A stretch of DNA of 63,737 nucleotides from Polaromonas sp. 39-63-25 (GTDB lineage Bacteria; Pseudomonadota; Gammaproteobacteria; Burkholderiales; Burkholderiaceae_C), in assembly GCF_002278925.1 (NCBI RefSeq), contig NZ_NCJH01000019.1, positions 1 through 63,737 on the forward strand, in the 5' to 3' direction. Shown here in pieces: positions 8,473-21,135 of the stretch; within the stretch, counting starts at the first letter, position 1, and each line of letters begins with the position of its first letter. Made by a program: the position numbers and the translations under genes. The notes under the pieces are model-generated. The model did not search any database, had not been told where the DNA came from, and saw only the letters and a list, made by a program, of their open reading frames with translations.

Positions 8473-9921
8473 CTATTTGCCGATGCAGAATTTCGAAAAA
8501 ATCTCGCCGAGCAGGTCATCGGTCGTGAACTGGCCGGTGATGTCGCCCAGGGCATTCTGGGCCTGGCGCAGGTCTTCCGCCAGCAGGTCCAGCGCAGGCG
8601 CCGGTGCATGCAGCTGGGCGGCGGCTCGCGCGAGTTGCGCCTCGACCTGGCGTAGCGCCCGTACATGGCGCTCCCGGGCCATGAACACCCCTTCGGGCGC
8701 GGCCTGCCAGCCCACCACCTGCAGCAACTGCTGACGCAGCTGCTGCAGGCCAGCGCCGGTTTTGGCGGAGATGAGCACGCCTGAAGAAACCGTGGCCAGC
8801 ACGTCGGCACCGGCCATGTCGGACTTGTTCCAGACATCGATCACCGGCGTGTTGGCAGGCAACCTGTCGGTGATGGCGTCAGCGATTTGGGCGTCTGCCG
8901 CGAGGTAGTTCATGGCAATGCGGAGATCCTCGGGCGTGTGCTGGCGCGTCAGGTCGTGCAGGAACAGCACGGCATCGGCACTCTGGATTTCCGTCCAGGC
9001 GCGCTCGATGCCGATTTTTTCTACTTCATCGACCTCGGGCAGCAGGCTGTCGCGCAGGCCTGCGGTGTCCACCACATGCAGGGGGACACCATCGATCTGG
9101 ATCAGTTCGCTGACCTTGTCGCGCGTGGTGCCGGCCACCGGCGTCACGATGGCCAGCTCGGCACCCGCCAGCGCATTGAGCAGCGAGCTTTTGCCGGCGT
9201 TGGGCTGGCCGGCAATGACGACCTTGATGCCTTCCCGCAGGATGGCGCCCTGCTGCGTGCGCTGCAGTACCGTGGCCAGCGTCTGCTGCAGACGGGTCAG
9301 CTGGCCCTGGGCATCGGCCTTCTGCAGGAAGTCAATATCTTCCTCGGGGAAATCGAGCGTGGCTTCCACCAGCATGCGCAGGTGCACCAGCTGGTCGAGC
9401 AGCGCATGAACCTCTTTGGAAAACTCCCCGGACAGCGAACGTGCCGCCGATCGTGCGGCCGTTTCGGTGCTGGCGTCGATCAGGTCGGCAATGGCCTCGG
9501 CCTGCGCCAGATCGATCTTGTCGTTCAGAAAAGCTCGCTCGGTGAATTCACCGGGCTGGGCCAGGCGCAGGCCGGCGAGCCGCGGCCGCCCCGTGGCGGC
9601 ATCATTTTCTGCCGCCGCCTCCAGGCAGCGTGCCAGCAGCAACTGAAGCACCACCGGCCCGCCATGGGCCTGCAACTCGAGCACATCTTCGCCGGTGTAG
9701 GAATGCGGCGCCGGAAAAAAAATCGCGAGCCCCTGGTCGATCGGCTGGCCGGCCGCGTCGCCAAAAGGCAGGTAGGTGGCCTGCCGGGGTGTCAGCGCGC
9801 GCCCGCACAAGGCCTCGACCAGCGGTGCCATGGCCTTGCCTGAAATGCGGACGATGCCCACCGCACCGCGGCCGGGCGCAGTGGTGATGGCAGCGATGGG
9901 GTCGTGGTGACGGGCCAGCAT
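8473..9921 (-). CDS. mnmE: tRNA uridine-5-carboxymethylaminomethyl(34) synthesis GTPase MnmE
   Basis: With MnmG, this GTPase modifies U34 in the wobble position of several tRNAs. All parts are visible in 482 residues: the N-terminal tetrahydrofolate-binding domain ([19 protein letters not shown]), a helical domain interrupted by a G domain with [10 protein letters not shown] near residue 230 and DTAGL, and the invariant C-terminal FCIGK, whose cysteine is functional. It is the last gene of the rpmH-rnpA-yidD-yidC-mnmE run; a hairpin separates it from yidC. Confidence 0.97.
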   Translation of the reverse strand: MLARHHDPIAAITTAPGRGAVGIVRISGKAMAPLVEALCGRALTPRQATYLPFGDAAGQPIDQGLAIFFPAPHSYTGEDVLELQAHGGPVVLQLLLARCLEAAAENDAATGRPRLAGLRLAQPGEFTERAFLNDKIDLAQAEAIADLIDASTETAARSAARSLSGEFSKEVHALLDQLVHLRMLVEATLDFPEEDIDFLQKADAQGQLTRLQQTLATVLQRTQQGAILREGIKVVIAGQPNAGKSSLLNALAGAELAIVTPVAGTTRDKVSELIQIDGVPLHVVDTAGLRDSLLPEVDEVEKIGIERAWTEIQSADAVLFLHDLTRQHTPEDLRIAMNYLAADAQIADAITDRLPANTPVIDVWNKSDMAGADVLATVSSGVLISAKTGAGLQQLRQQLLQVVGWQAAPEGVFMARERHVRALRQVEAQLARAAAQLHAPAPALDLLAEDLRQAQNALGDITGQFTTDDLLGEIFSKFCIGK

Positions 9922-9935
9922 GAGGGCACCATGTT

Positions 9936-9962
9936 AAAGGGCCGCGAAGCGGCCCTTTTTTT
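9936..9962. terminator. Hairpin between yidC and mnmE
   Basis: A 10-bp perfect stem (AAAGGGCCGC / GCGGCCCTTT) with a GAA loop is followed on the plus strand by a run of seven T. Read from the minus strand, where yidC and mnmE lie, the hairpin is followed by TTTAACA, so it may act as an attenuating terminator in the operon. Confidence 0.6.
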
Positions 9963-9966
9963 GTGT

Positions 9967-11694
9967 TTACTTGAACTTCGGCAAATTGAACTGCGGCGGC
10001 ACACCCATGCGGGTGTTGATCACCCACTGCTGCGCGATCGACAGCACGTTGTTGGTGATCCAGTAGAGCACCAGGCCGGCCGGGAAGAAGAAGAACATCA
10101 CGCTGAAGATCAGCGGCATGAACCACATCAGTTTGGCCTGCATCGGATCGGGTGGCGTCGGGTTCAGGGCCGTCTGCAGCATGGTGGTCAGGGTCATCAC
10201 GATGGGCAGGATGAAGTAAGGATCCGGCGAGGACAAATCCTTGATCCACAAAATCCAGGGTGCGTTGCGCATCTCGACCGAGCTGAGCAACACCCAGTAC
10301 AGGGCAATGAACACGGGAATCTGGATCAGGATGGGGAAGCAGCCCCCCATGGGGTTGACCTTTTCGTCGCGGTACATCTTCATCATGGCCTGCTGCATTT
10401 CCTGCGGCTTGTCTTTCAGCCGCTCGCGCATTTCCATGATCTTCGGATTGACCGCCTTCATCTTGGCCATGCTGGCGTAAGCCTTGGCGTTGAGCCAGTA
10501 GAACGCGGCCTTGAGCAGCAGCACCAGCGCCACGATGGACCAGCCCCAGTTCTGCAGGAAGCCGTGCAGCTTGTCGAGCAGCCAGTACAGCGGTTTGGCC
10601 AGAATCGTCAGCCAGCCGTAGTCCTTGACCAGCTCCAGGCCGGGCGCAATGGCTTCGAGCTGCTTTTCAATCTGGGGGCCCACAAAAAACCGGGCCTCCA
10701 CCGTTTTGGTGGTGCCGGGCGCCACAGCCCCCAGCGGCGTGATCATGCCCACCGCATACAGGTTGGTGTCGACCTTGCGCAGGAAGATATCGCGCTGGAC
10801 GCCGTCGGCCAGCATCCAGGCCGACGCAAAATAATGCTGCACCATGGCCACGTAGCCATTGCTCGCCTGTTTCTCGACGTCCACCTTGTTTTTCTCGATG
10901 TCGCTGAACTCGACCTTCTGGTATTTCTTGGCCTCGGTATAAAGCGCCGGGCCGGTGAAGGTGGAATAAAACGAAGACTCGCCGGGCGGCTTGTTGCCGT
11001 CGCGCACCAGCTGCAGGTAAAGCTGCGGCGAAGCCGCGCTGCTGCCCGTGTTGACCACGTCGTGACGCACGGTCATGTCATAGACACCGCGCTTGAGCGT
11101 GTAGGTCTTGACCAGCTTGACACCGCCGACCTCGGCCGACTCGAACTTGACTTCCAGGGTGTCCTGCCCGTCCTTGAGCGTACGCTCGCCGGGAACTGCG
11201 GTCATCAATGTCTTGTGGGTCGGGAAACTGCCGCCCTCGGCGCCGGCAATCAATCCGGACTGCGCCACATAGACACGCGCCGCACTTTCATCAAGCAGCA
11301 CAAAGCCCGAGGACTGGTCGACCATGTCCTTGTGCTTGAGGAAGGAGGAGTGGACCAGCGTGCCGCCTTCGGTGTCGAAAGTCAGGCTCAGCACATCGGT
11401 GTTGACGACCAGACGCTCCTTGGTGGCCGACGGCGTGGTGGCAGGCAGCGCACCCGGCGCCGAAGCCGCCGCGGCACCGGCCACCGGGGCCGGCACGGCA
11501 CTGCCGCCGACCGGGCCGGTGGGCACACTGGCGGCACTGGCCGGCTTGTTCGCCGGTGCCGTGCTGCTCACGGCGGGGGCGGGCGACGGGAAAAAGGTGG
11601 CCTTGTTGCCATTGAAAAGCTGCCACTGGTCCCACAGCAGGACCATGGAAAAACCAAAAATCACCCACAAAATGGTACGGCGAATGTCGTTCAT
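9967..11694 (-). CDS. yidC: Membrane protein insertase YidC
   Basis: Inserts and folds inner-membrane proteins, alone or with SecYEG. The 575-residue proteobacterial form is complete: an N-terminal anchor (MNDIRRTILWVIFGFSMVLLW), a large periplasmic beta domain at about 60-350, and the conserved membrane core with the GGCFPILIQIPVFIALYWVL segment and the final helices. A Pro/Ala/Ser-rich linker follows the first anchor. Its start overlaps the yidD stop (ATGA). Confidence 0.97.
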   Translation of the reverse strand: MNDIRRTILWVIFGFSMVLLWDQWQLFNGNKATFFPSPAPAVSSTAPANKPASAASVPTGPVGGSAVPAPVAGAAAASAPGALPATTPSATKERLVVNTDVLSLTFDTEGGTLVHSSFLKHKDMVDQSSGFVLLDESAARVYVAQSGLIAGAEGGSFPTHKTLMTAVPGERTLKDGQDTLEVKFESAEVGGVKLVKTYTLKRGVYDMTVRHDVVNTGSSAASPQLYLQLVRDGNKPPGESSFYSTFTGPALYTEAKKYQKVEFSDIEKNKVDVEKQASNGYVAMVQHYFASAWMLADGVQRDIFLRKVDTNLYAVGMITPLGAVAPGTTKTVEARFFVGPQIEKQLEAIAPGLELVKDYGWLTILAKPLYWLLDKLHGFLQNWGWSIVALVLLLKAAFYWLNAKAYASMAKMKAVNPKIMEMRERLKDKPQEMQQAMMKMYRDEKVNPMGGCFPILIQIPVFIALYWVLLSSVEMRNAPWILWIKDLSSPDPYFILPIVMTLTTMLQTALNPTPPDPMQAKLMWFMPLIFSVMFFFFPAGLVLYWITNNVLSIAQQWVINTRMGVPPQFNLPKFK

Positions 11695-12029
11695 GACGGC
11701 TTCTTTTTAGAGGGGATCGAGGCCACGGGCGTGACCAGACGGGTGAAAAGGGAAGGACGGCCGGAAGGCGGCGGCACCGGATCGTAACCGCCGCTGCACC
11801 AGGGGTGGCAACGCGCCACCCGGTAAAGCGTCAGGTAGCTGCCCCGGGCGGCGCCATGCTGCTGCAAGGCCTGCAGTGAATAAGCTGAACAAGTCGGCTC
11901 AAAGCGGCACGACGATCCCAGCCAGGGGCTGAGCAGGAGGCGGTAACCCTTGACCAGGGCCACCAGTGTTTTCTGCGGCAACCGGCTCAGCGTCACCGCC
12001 GCACGGCGAAGCGTGGACAGCGCGCTCAT
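11691..12029 (-). CDS. yidD: Membrane protein insertion efficiency factor YidD
   Basis: A small amphipathic protein of 112 residues that associates with the inner membrane and helps YidC-dependent insertion. The family signature is clear: GYRLLLSPWLGSSCRFEPTC followed by SAYSLQALQQHG and RCHPWCSGGYDPVP. Both ends overlap neighbours by 4 nt (rnpA upstream, yidC downstream), as in the standard operon. Confidence 0.95.
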   Translation of the reverse strand: MSALSTLRRAAVTLSRLPQKTLVALVKGYRLLLSPWLGSSCRFEPTCSAYSLQALQQHGAARGSYLTLYRVARCHPWCSGGYDPVPPPSGRPSLFTRLVTPVASIPSKKKPS

Positions 12030-12436
12030 GCGGCCTGCGCCCCGGCCTGCATCAAGGCCTGCACTTCGCTGCGTACGGCCTGCTTGAGCGCCTCCGAGCT
12101 GGCGCTGACAAATTCCTTGCGCGAAAAGTCACGACGCAAACGGATCACCCACCCGGAACGGGACAGGCGAGGCGAAAAATCAGCGCTCACGGTGTAGATC
12201 TGTCTTTTGATGGCGTTGCGCGTGACGGCCCGTTTGGCCCAGCGTTTGGGCACCATCGCCCCGACCCAGACATCCTGAACGGGAAACAGGTCCGGCGTGT
12301 CATGGGTCTTGCTGGGCACGGTTTGCGCGTTCATGGCATCGAGCGCATTGCGGTGCAATGCGAAATGCGTTGTTCTTGCAACAATGACGCCAGCAAGGAC
12401 TGCCTGGAACTGGGGTCGGGTTTTAAGCCGCTGCAC
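12026..12436 (-). CDS. rnpA: Ribonuclease P protein component
   Basis: The protein subunit of RNase P, which trims 5' leaders of tRNA precursors. The RNR signature is present as KRWAKRAVTRNAIKRQ, after a longer than usual middle segment (about residues 25-50). The start is uncertain: GTG at 12436 gives MQRLKTRPQF, the N-terminus usual in related bacteria; a TTG at 12460 with an AGCAGG-like ribosome site would add eight residues. The stop overlaps yidD. Confidence 0.92.
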   Translation of the reverse strand: MQRLKTRPQFQAVLAGVIVARTTHFALHRNALDAMNAQTVPSKTHDTPDLFPVQDVWVGAMVPKRWAKRAVTRNAIKRQIYTVSADFSPRLSRSGWVIRLRRDFSRKEFVSASSEALKQAVRSEVQALMQAGAQAA

Positions 12437-12481
12437 TAGCGCCAGGCGTCCGCGAAGCAATAGGCCTGCTGGACCCGGCGC

Positions 12482-12616
12482 TTAGACAGCCAGGCGCTTG
12501 CGGCCCTTGGCGCGACGGGCCGCAATCACTGCGCGGCCGCCACGTGTTTTCATGCGTGACAGGAAACCGTGCGTACGGGCGCGCTTGACTTTGGAAGGTT
12601 GGTATGTGCGTTTCAT
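12482..12616 (-). CDS. rpmH: 50S ribosomal protein L34
   Basis: A 44-codon gene read directly from the minus strand: it starts [18 protein letters not shown], continues [20 protein letters not shown] and ends RKRLAV-TAA. This is canonical L34, a basic protein of the large ribosomal subunit. It is the first gene of the rpmH-rnpA-yidD-yidC-mnmE operon and is divergent from dnaA, the usual arrangement near oriC. Confidence 0.98.
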   Translation of the reverse strand: MKRTYQPSKVKRARTHGFLSRMKTRGGRAVIAARRAKGRKRLAV

Positions 12617-12938
12617 GATGGGTCCTACAAGCTACAAAAAGCTCCCTTGTGCAAAATCTGAAAATTCTGCGATTCGATCCTGGCGGCTGTACAACACAAC
12701 CAACTCTGCAAGTCAGCAGGGCCCGCAAGGCGTAAACGGTGCTTGAAAACAAGCATCGCCACGGCGCGCCGACCCGCTATGAATCAGGGAAACCCACGAT
12801 TATCGCAGATTTCCCAACGCTGGCAACAAGTTAGGGGCCGCATTGCCGGTAAATGCTGAGATCCCCCTGTCAACGCCGGCGCCAGGGCCGCGCAGCGACC
12901 GCCCGGCGCTACCTAGGTTAAAACCCGAAGTCCTTTTT

Positions 12939-12947
12939 GTGTGGATA
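12939..12947 (-). promoter_or_regulatory. DnaA box (perfect) upstream of dnaA
   Basis: TGTGGATAA is the exact reverse complement of the consensus TTATCCACA. It lies in the probable -35 region of dnaA, so it may mediate autoregulation. Confidence 0.75.
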
Positions 12948-12989
12948 ACTACGCCACACGACTACAATAACGGGTGCCAAAAATTAATA

Positions 12990-12998
12990 ATATCCACA
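12990..12998 (+). promoter_or_regulatory. DnaA box (one mismatch) upstream of dnaA
   Basis: ATATCCACA differs from TTATCCACA only at the first base. It lies 45-55 bp before the preferred dnaA start in an A/T-rich stretch. Confidence 0.5.
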
Positions 12999-13043
12999 AG
13001 CAAAAGCATGCTGGCCAATGCGACTACCCAGCCCCCGGACACC

Positions 13044-14438
<1,395 letters not shown>

Positions 14439-14707
14439 ATTGAATACTTTTTCAGCAATTTCCCACCGGTTTCAGGCTTGCCTGACAACCATGGGGACAA
14501 CTTTTGAACAACTGATGACTTATCCACAGGGGAAGTGGATTTCCGGAAGTTGTTCATGTCGAGCGGCAGAGTAGAGGGTGGTCTGACCACAAGGTTAAAC
14601 AAGCGCCAAGTAGTTGATCAAAAAGAAGAAAATAGGGCTGTCCACAGAAACGTGCTTCCCTTATCTACTACTACTAATTTGAATTAAAGAAATAAGAGGT
14701 TAAGACA
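14439..14707. other. Probable chromosomal origin of replication (oriC), dnaA-dnaN gap
   Basis: A 269-bp gap holding one perfect DnaA box (14520-14528), a degenerate box CTGTCCACA (14638-14646), a short GC-rich piece, then four CTA triplets (14665-14676) and an A/T-rich tract to 14706. Read on the lower strand, the triplets are 3'-GAT-5', the established DnaA-trio motif for origin opening. The order box, GC cluster, trio, A/T-rich is that of the bacterial basal unwinding system. Location between dnaA and dnaN is common. GC skew was not computed. Confidence 0.7.
14520..14528 (+). promoter_or_regulatory. DnaA box (perfect) in the putative oriC
   Basis: TTATCCACA, an exact consensus DnaA box, followed by GGGGAAGTGGATTTCC, which contains a further inverted partial box. 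Confidence 0.8.
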
Positions 14708-15814
14708 GTGATCGTTCTCAAAGCCACCCAGGATAAAGTTTTGTCGGTTCTGCAATCGGTCGCGGGCATTGTTGAGCGTCGGCACACGTTGCCGATTCTG
14801 GCCAACGTGCTGATCCGCAAGACCGGCGCGCAGCTGCAGCTGACGACCAGCGACCTGGAAATCCAGATCCGCACGACAGCCGAGCTGGACGGTGACACGG
14901 GCAACTTCACGACCACCGTTGGTGCACGCAAGCTCATCGACATCCTGCGTTCCATGCCCAGCGACCAGACGGTGTCGCTGGAATCGGCGCAGAACAAGCT
15001 GATCCTCAAGGGTGGCAAGAGCCGCTTCACGCTGCAGACGCTGCCGGCCGAAGACTTTCCGCTGGTGCAGGAAGCCGCCAACTTCGGCCCCAGCTTTTCG
15101 GTGCCGCAAAAGGTGCTCAAGGAGCTGCTGAACCAGGTCTCGTTTGCCATGGCTGTGCATGACATCCGCTACTACCTCAACGGCATCCTGTTCGTCGCCG
15201 AAGGCAAGCAGCTCAGCCTGGTGGCCACCGATGGCCACCGCCTGGCGTTTTCGTCGGCCACGCTCGATGTCGAGGTGCCGCGCCAGGAAGTGATCCTGCC
15301 GCGCAAGACGGTGCTGGAGATGCAGCGCCTGCTCAGCGACAAGGAAGGTGCGATCGAGATGCAGTTCGCCGGCAACCAGGCCAAGTTCTCGTTCGAAGGC
15401 ATGGAGTTCGTCACCAAGCTGGTCGAGGGCAAGTTCCCCGACTACAACCGCGTGATCCCGAAGAACCACAAGAACATCATCACCCTGGGCCGCGTGCCGC
15501 TGCTGGCCTCGCTGCAGCGCACCGCCATTTTGACCAGCGAGAAGTTCAAGGGCGTGCGCCTGAACATCGAACCGGGCACCCTGCGCGTAGCGTCGAACAA
15601 TGCCGAGCAGGAAGAAGCGGTCGACGAGCTCGACATCGACTACGGCGGTGACGCCATTGAGATCGGCTTCAACGTGACCTACCTGATCGACGCCCTGGCC
15701 AACATGGACCAGGACATGGTGAAGATCGAGCTGGCCGATTCCAACAGCTCTGCACTGCTGACGATTCCGGACAACGCCGCCTTCAAATACGTCGTGATGC
15801 CGATGCGGATTTAA
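14708..15814 (+). CDS. dnaN: DNA polymerase III subunit beta (sliding clamp)
   Basis: The ring-shaped processivity clamp of the replicase. The 368-residue protein starts at a GTG (14708) with MIVLKATQDKVLSVLQSVAGI and ends with the near-universal YVVMPMRI, which forms part of the partner-binding site. It lies between dnaA and gyrB in the standard order. A ribosome site AAGAGG lies about 10 bp upstream of the GTG. Confidence 0.97.
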   Translation: MIVLKATQDKVLSVLQSVAGIVERRHTLPILANVLIRKTGAQLQLTTSDLEIQIRTTAELDGDTGNFTTTVGARKLIDILRSMPSDQTVSLESAQNKLILKGGKSRFTLQTLPAEDFPLVQEAANFGPSFSVPQKVLKELLNQVSFAMAVHDIRYYLNGILFVAEGKQLSLVATDGHRLAFSSATLDVEVPRQEVILPRKTVLEMQRLLSDKEGAIEMQFAGNQAKFSFEGMEFVTKLVEGKFPDYNRVIPKNHKNIITLGRVPLLASLQRTAILTSEKFKGVRLNIEPGTLRVASNNAEQEEAVDELDIDYGGDAIEIGFNVTYLIDALANMDQDMVKIELADSNSSALLTIPDNAAFKYVVMPMRI

Positions 15815-15853
15815 GCGCCACAGCTCGCGAAAAATAAAACCGCCACCCAGCCG

Positions 15854-15876
15854 AACCCGCTAGCCAAAGCGGGTTT
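15854..15876 (+). terminator. Hairpin after dnaN
   Basis: An 8-bp inverted repeat (AACCCGCT / AGCGGGTT) with a 6-nt loop is followed by a weak T run. It lies in the 114-bp dnaN-gyrB gap and could be a weak or partial terminator. Confidence 0.45.
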
Positions 15877-15919
15877 GGTCATTCAAGAGTTTGAGAAAAC
15901 GAAGTTTCACCGTAGGTAA

Positions 15920-18556
<2,637 letters not shown>

Positions 18557-18580
18557 GTTGCTCAGCGCATAATTTGCAGC

Positions 18581-18880
18581 ATGAACATTGCACCGGCCCA
18601 ACACTCACAGATCGCCGAGATCTGCAGGCGTTATCACGTCCGCAAGATGAGCATGTTTGGGTCTGCAGCAATAGGCCAGGAGCGTCCTGAGAGCGATGTC
18701 GATTTGCTGGTGGAGTTTATTCCCGGAGAGGCTCCGAGCGGCTTTGCCCTGGTGGACATGCAAGACGAGCTGTCTGCCGCGTTCGATGGACGGAAAATTG
18801 ACTTGGCTTTTCCTTCCATTCTCCGCAATGCCTACCGGCGCATGGCCATTGAGCCGCAATTGCGACCCGTTTTTGAATGA
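18581..18880 (+). CDS. mntA: MntA-type antitoxin, minimal nucleotidyltransferase
   Basis: A 99-residue minimal nucleotidyltransferase. The active-site pattern GSA (27-29) followed by DVD (39-41) and a later DLAF aspartate is intact. In HEPN/MNT toxin-antitoxin modules this protein transfers AMP groups to a tyrosine of the HepT RNase and silences it. It overlaps the HepT gene by 4 nt and lies 24 bp after gyrB. All three catalytic carboxylates are present, so it is probably active. Confidence 0.88.
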   Translation: MNIAPAQHSQIAEICRRYHVRKMSMFGSAAIGQERPESDVDLLVEFIPGEAPSGFALVDMQDELSAAFDGRKIDLAFPSILRNAYRRMAIEPQLRPVFE

Positions 18881-19227
18881 CGATTGATCGCACCCCGGCA
18901 CATCTGGCCGATATGCTGCAGTTTGTGCAGGAGCTCCGCGGATTGCTCGCAGAACAGCCTCTTGAAAAGTTTCTGGCGAACCGTGTTCTTTGTCTCGCGA
19001 CTGAAAAACTGTTTATCAATCTCGGCGAAGCGGCCAGCCGCATAGACGTGGCGCGTTGTGGGCAGATGCCCGATGTGCCGTGGCGGCAGGTGATCGGCTT
19101 GCGCAACATACTGGCGCATGGGTATGAGCAGGTTGAACATGAAACCCTGTTCAACACCGTCTCCCGGGATCTGCCTCAACTCGAAGAGGCGCTAAGCCAG
19201 GAGCTGCTGAAGTATCAGCTGCGTTGA
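18877..19227 (+). CDS. hepT: HepT-type HEPN-domain RNase toxin
   Basis: A 116-residue all-alpha HEPN protein (DUF86 type). The RNase signature R-x4-H-x-Y is intact as RNILAHGY at 76-83; R and H cleave RNA, and Y is the residue modified by the MntA antitoxin in characterised pairs. It is translationally coupled to mntA (ATGA overlap). A second, separate pair of the same family occurs at 28892-29540 with the motif at the same residue numbers. Confidence 0.88.
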   Translation: MTIDRTPAHLADMLQFVQELRGLLAEQPLEKFLANRVLCLATEKLFINLGEAASRIDVARCGQMPDVPWRQVIGLRNILAHGYEQVEHETLFNTVSRDLPQLEEALSQELLKYQLR

Positions 19228-19241
19228 GGCGCCGGCCGCAC

Positions 19242-19853
19242 ATGACCCGCATCGCCGTCATCGACTTTGAAACCACCGGCCTGTCGCCCGCCATGGGCGA
19301 CCGCGCCACCGAGGTGGCCATCGTGCTGCTTGAAAACGGTTGCGTGGTGGACCGCTTCCAGAGCCTGATGAATGCGGGCGTGCACATTCCCGCCTTCATC
19401 ACCAGCCTCACCGGCATCAGCAACGCCATGGTGGCTGCGGCGCCCGAGGCTGCCGGCGTCATGCGCGAGGCCAGCCGCTTCGTCGGCAACGCACCCATGG
19501 TGGCGCACAACGCGTCGTTTGACCGCAAGTTCTGGCAGGCCGAGCTGGCGCGTGCCGGCGCGGCGGCGTTGCAGCCCTTTGCCTGCACCATGCTGGTCGC
19601 GCGCCGGCTCTACCCGCAGGCCCCCAGCCACAAGCTCGGCGTGCTGGTGGACTACCACCACCTGCCGCGCGCCGGCCGTGCGCACCGGGCGCTGGCCGAT
19701 GCGGAAATGGCGGCATCGCTGCTGGGGCAGATCCAGCACGACCTGCGCACCCGCCACCGCGTGGGCAAGCCCGACCACGCCTTGCTCATGACCCTGCAGC
19801 GCTGCGCGAAACCTGCCGTTCCTGCGCTGATGGCGAAGTACGCCAGTGTGTGA
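19242..19853 (+). CDS. DnaQ-like 3'-5' exonuclease (DEDD family)
   Basis: A 203-residue exonuclease resembling the epsilon subunit of DNA polymerase III. The Exo I motif IDFETTG opens the protein, Exo II is seen in APMVAHNASFDRKFW, and the HRALADAEM segment gives Exo III (an H-x4-D pattern, DEDDh type). It may act in proofreading, repair or RNA trimming. It could be a stand-alone relative rather than true DnaQ, because the C-terminal alpha-binding region is not obvious. It starts 14 bp after hepT. Confidence 0.85.
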   Translation: MTRIAVIDFETTGLSPAMGDRATEVAIVLLENGCVVDRFQSLMNAGVHIPAFITSLTGISNAMVAAAPEAAGVMREASRFVGNAPMVAHNASFDRKFWQAELARAGAAALQPFACTMLVARRLYPQAPSHKLGVLVDYHHLPRAGRAHRALADAEMAASLLGQIQHDLRTRHRVGKPDHALLMTLQRCAKPAVPALMAKYASV

Positions 19854-19862
19854 GCGGCGCTG

Positions 19863-19917
19863 AATCGCTATTAAAAGCGTAGCTGGTTGCGCCCGCCCCC
19901 AAAGGGCTGGAGTCATA
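19863..19917 (-). repeat. Dispersed ~55 bp intergenic repeat copy
   Basis: Reverse orientation: ATCGCTATTAAAAGCGTAGCTGG, TTGCGCCCG, then AAAGGGCTGGAGT. It ends about 20 bp before the DAHP synthase start and may therefore lie in its promoter region. Confidence 0.75.
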
Positions 19918-19937
19918 AAACGCTCATAATCTGCCCC

Positions 19938-21041
19938 ATGCCCTCCCATACCCACCCCGCCACGCCGCTGTCCACCCACGACACCACCCGCATCGACGAC
20001 ACCCGCATAGGCGCGGTGCGCCCGCTGATCACGCCCGCCTTGCTGCAGGAGTGGCTGCCGGTGCCCGAAGCCAGCCTGAGCCTGGTGGAGCGCAGCCGCG
20101 CGGCCATCTCGCGCGTGCTGCATGGCGCCGATGACCGGCTGATCGTCGTGGTGGGGCCCTGCTCCATCCACGACCATGACCAGGCCATGGACTATGCCCG
20201 CCAGCTCAAGGTGCAGGCCGACGCACTGGCCGACGACCTGCTGGTGGTGATGCGTGTGTACTTCGAGAAGCCGCGCACCACCGTGGGCTGGAAGGGCTAC
20301 ATCAACGACCCGCACATGGACGGCAGCTTCGCCATCAACGAAGGGCTGGAAATGGCGCGGCGCCTGCTGCTCGACGTGCTGGCTCTGGGCCTGCCGGTGG
20401 GCACCGAGTTTCTGGACCTGCTGAGCCCGCAGTTCATCAGCGACCTGGTGAGCTGGGGCGCCATTGGCGCGCGCACCACCGAAAGCCCCAGCCACCGGCA
20501 GCTGGCCTCAGGCCTGAGCTGCCCGGTTGGTTTCAAGAACGGCACCGACGGCGGCATCAAGGTGGCCACCGACGCCATCCAGGCGGCGCAGGCGCAACAC
20601 GCCTTCATGGGCATGACCAAGATGGGCCAGGCCGCGATTTTTGAAACCCGCGGCAACAACGACTGCCACGTGATTCTGCGCGGCGGCAAACAACCCAACT
20701 ATTCAAAAGCCGATGTGGACGCCGCCTGCGCGCTGCTCAAGGGCGCCGGCCTGCGCGAGCAGGTGATGATCGACGTGTCACACGCCAACAGCAGCAAGCA
20801 GCACCAGCGCCAGATCACCGTGGCGGCCGAGGTGGCCCAGCAGATGGCGGCTGGCGACCAGCGCATCACCGGCCTCATGATCGAAAGCCACCTGCATGAA
20901 GGGCGGCAGGACATCGTGCCCGGCACGCCGCTGCGGCCGGGTGTGTCGGTCACCGATGCCTGCATCAGCATGGCGCAGACGGTGCCTGTGCTGGAGGGGT
21001 TGGCGCGGGCGGTCAAAGAGCGGCGGAAGGCTAAAGATTAA
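19938..21041 (+). CDS. aroG: 3-deoxy-7-phosphoheptulonate (DAHP) synthase, class I
   Basis: Condenses phosphoenolpyruvate and erythrose-4-phosphate, the first step to aromatic amino acids. The 367-residue length and motifs match the AroF/G/H family: GPCSIHD, EKPRTTVGWKG, TTESPSHRQLASG, GFKNGTDG and DVSHANSSK. The ATG at 19938 gives a normal family N-terminus. Which amino acid feeds back on it cannot be seen. No leader peptide or attenuator is visible upstream. Confidence 0.95.
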   Translation: MPSHTHPATPLSTHDTTRIDDTRIGAVRPLITPALLQEWLPVPEASLSLVERSRAAISRVLHGADDRLIVVVGPCSIHDHDQAMDYARQLKVQADALADDLLVVMRVYFEKPRTTVGWKGYINDPHMDGSFAINEGLEMARRLLLDVLALGLPVGTEFLDLLSPQFISDLVSWGAIGARTTESPSHRQLASGLSCPVGFKNGTDGGIKVATDAIQAAQAQHAFMGMTKMGQAAIFETRGNNDCHVILRGGKQPNYSKADVDAACALLKGAGLREQVMIDVSHANSSKQHQRQITVAAEVAQQMAAGDQRITGLMIESHLHEGRQDIVPGTPLRPGVSVTDACISMAQTVPVLEGLARAVKERRKAKD

Positions 21042-21135
21042 GTGAATCCGAATCCTGCGCTTCAAATGTGTCGATTGCGTAGCGAGCAGAAAGTCCTGAT
21101 AGCTACATTCAATACACAGAAGGGGTTTGTCCTCG

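Larger units (their letters stand above)
12617..13043. other. rpmH-dnaA intergenic region
   Basis: No gene is seen here. It must hold the divergent promoters for rpmH and dnaA. One perfect and one near-perfect DnaA box lie in the dnaA-proximal part, with a TACAAT -10-like hexamer at 12963-12968 just downstream of the perfect box. This suggests DnaA autoregulation. The left half (12640-12900) is GC-rich and without recognisable signals. Confidence 0.6.

Noticed and set aside
9904-11787. Open frame of 627 codons opposite yidC
   Set aside because: Antisense shadow of yidC; low-complexity His/Gly/Arg composition and no family features.
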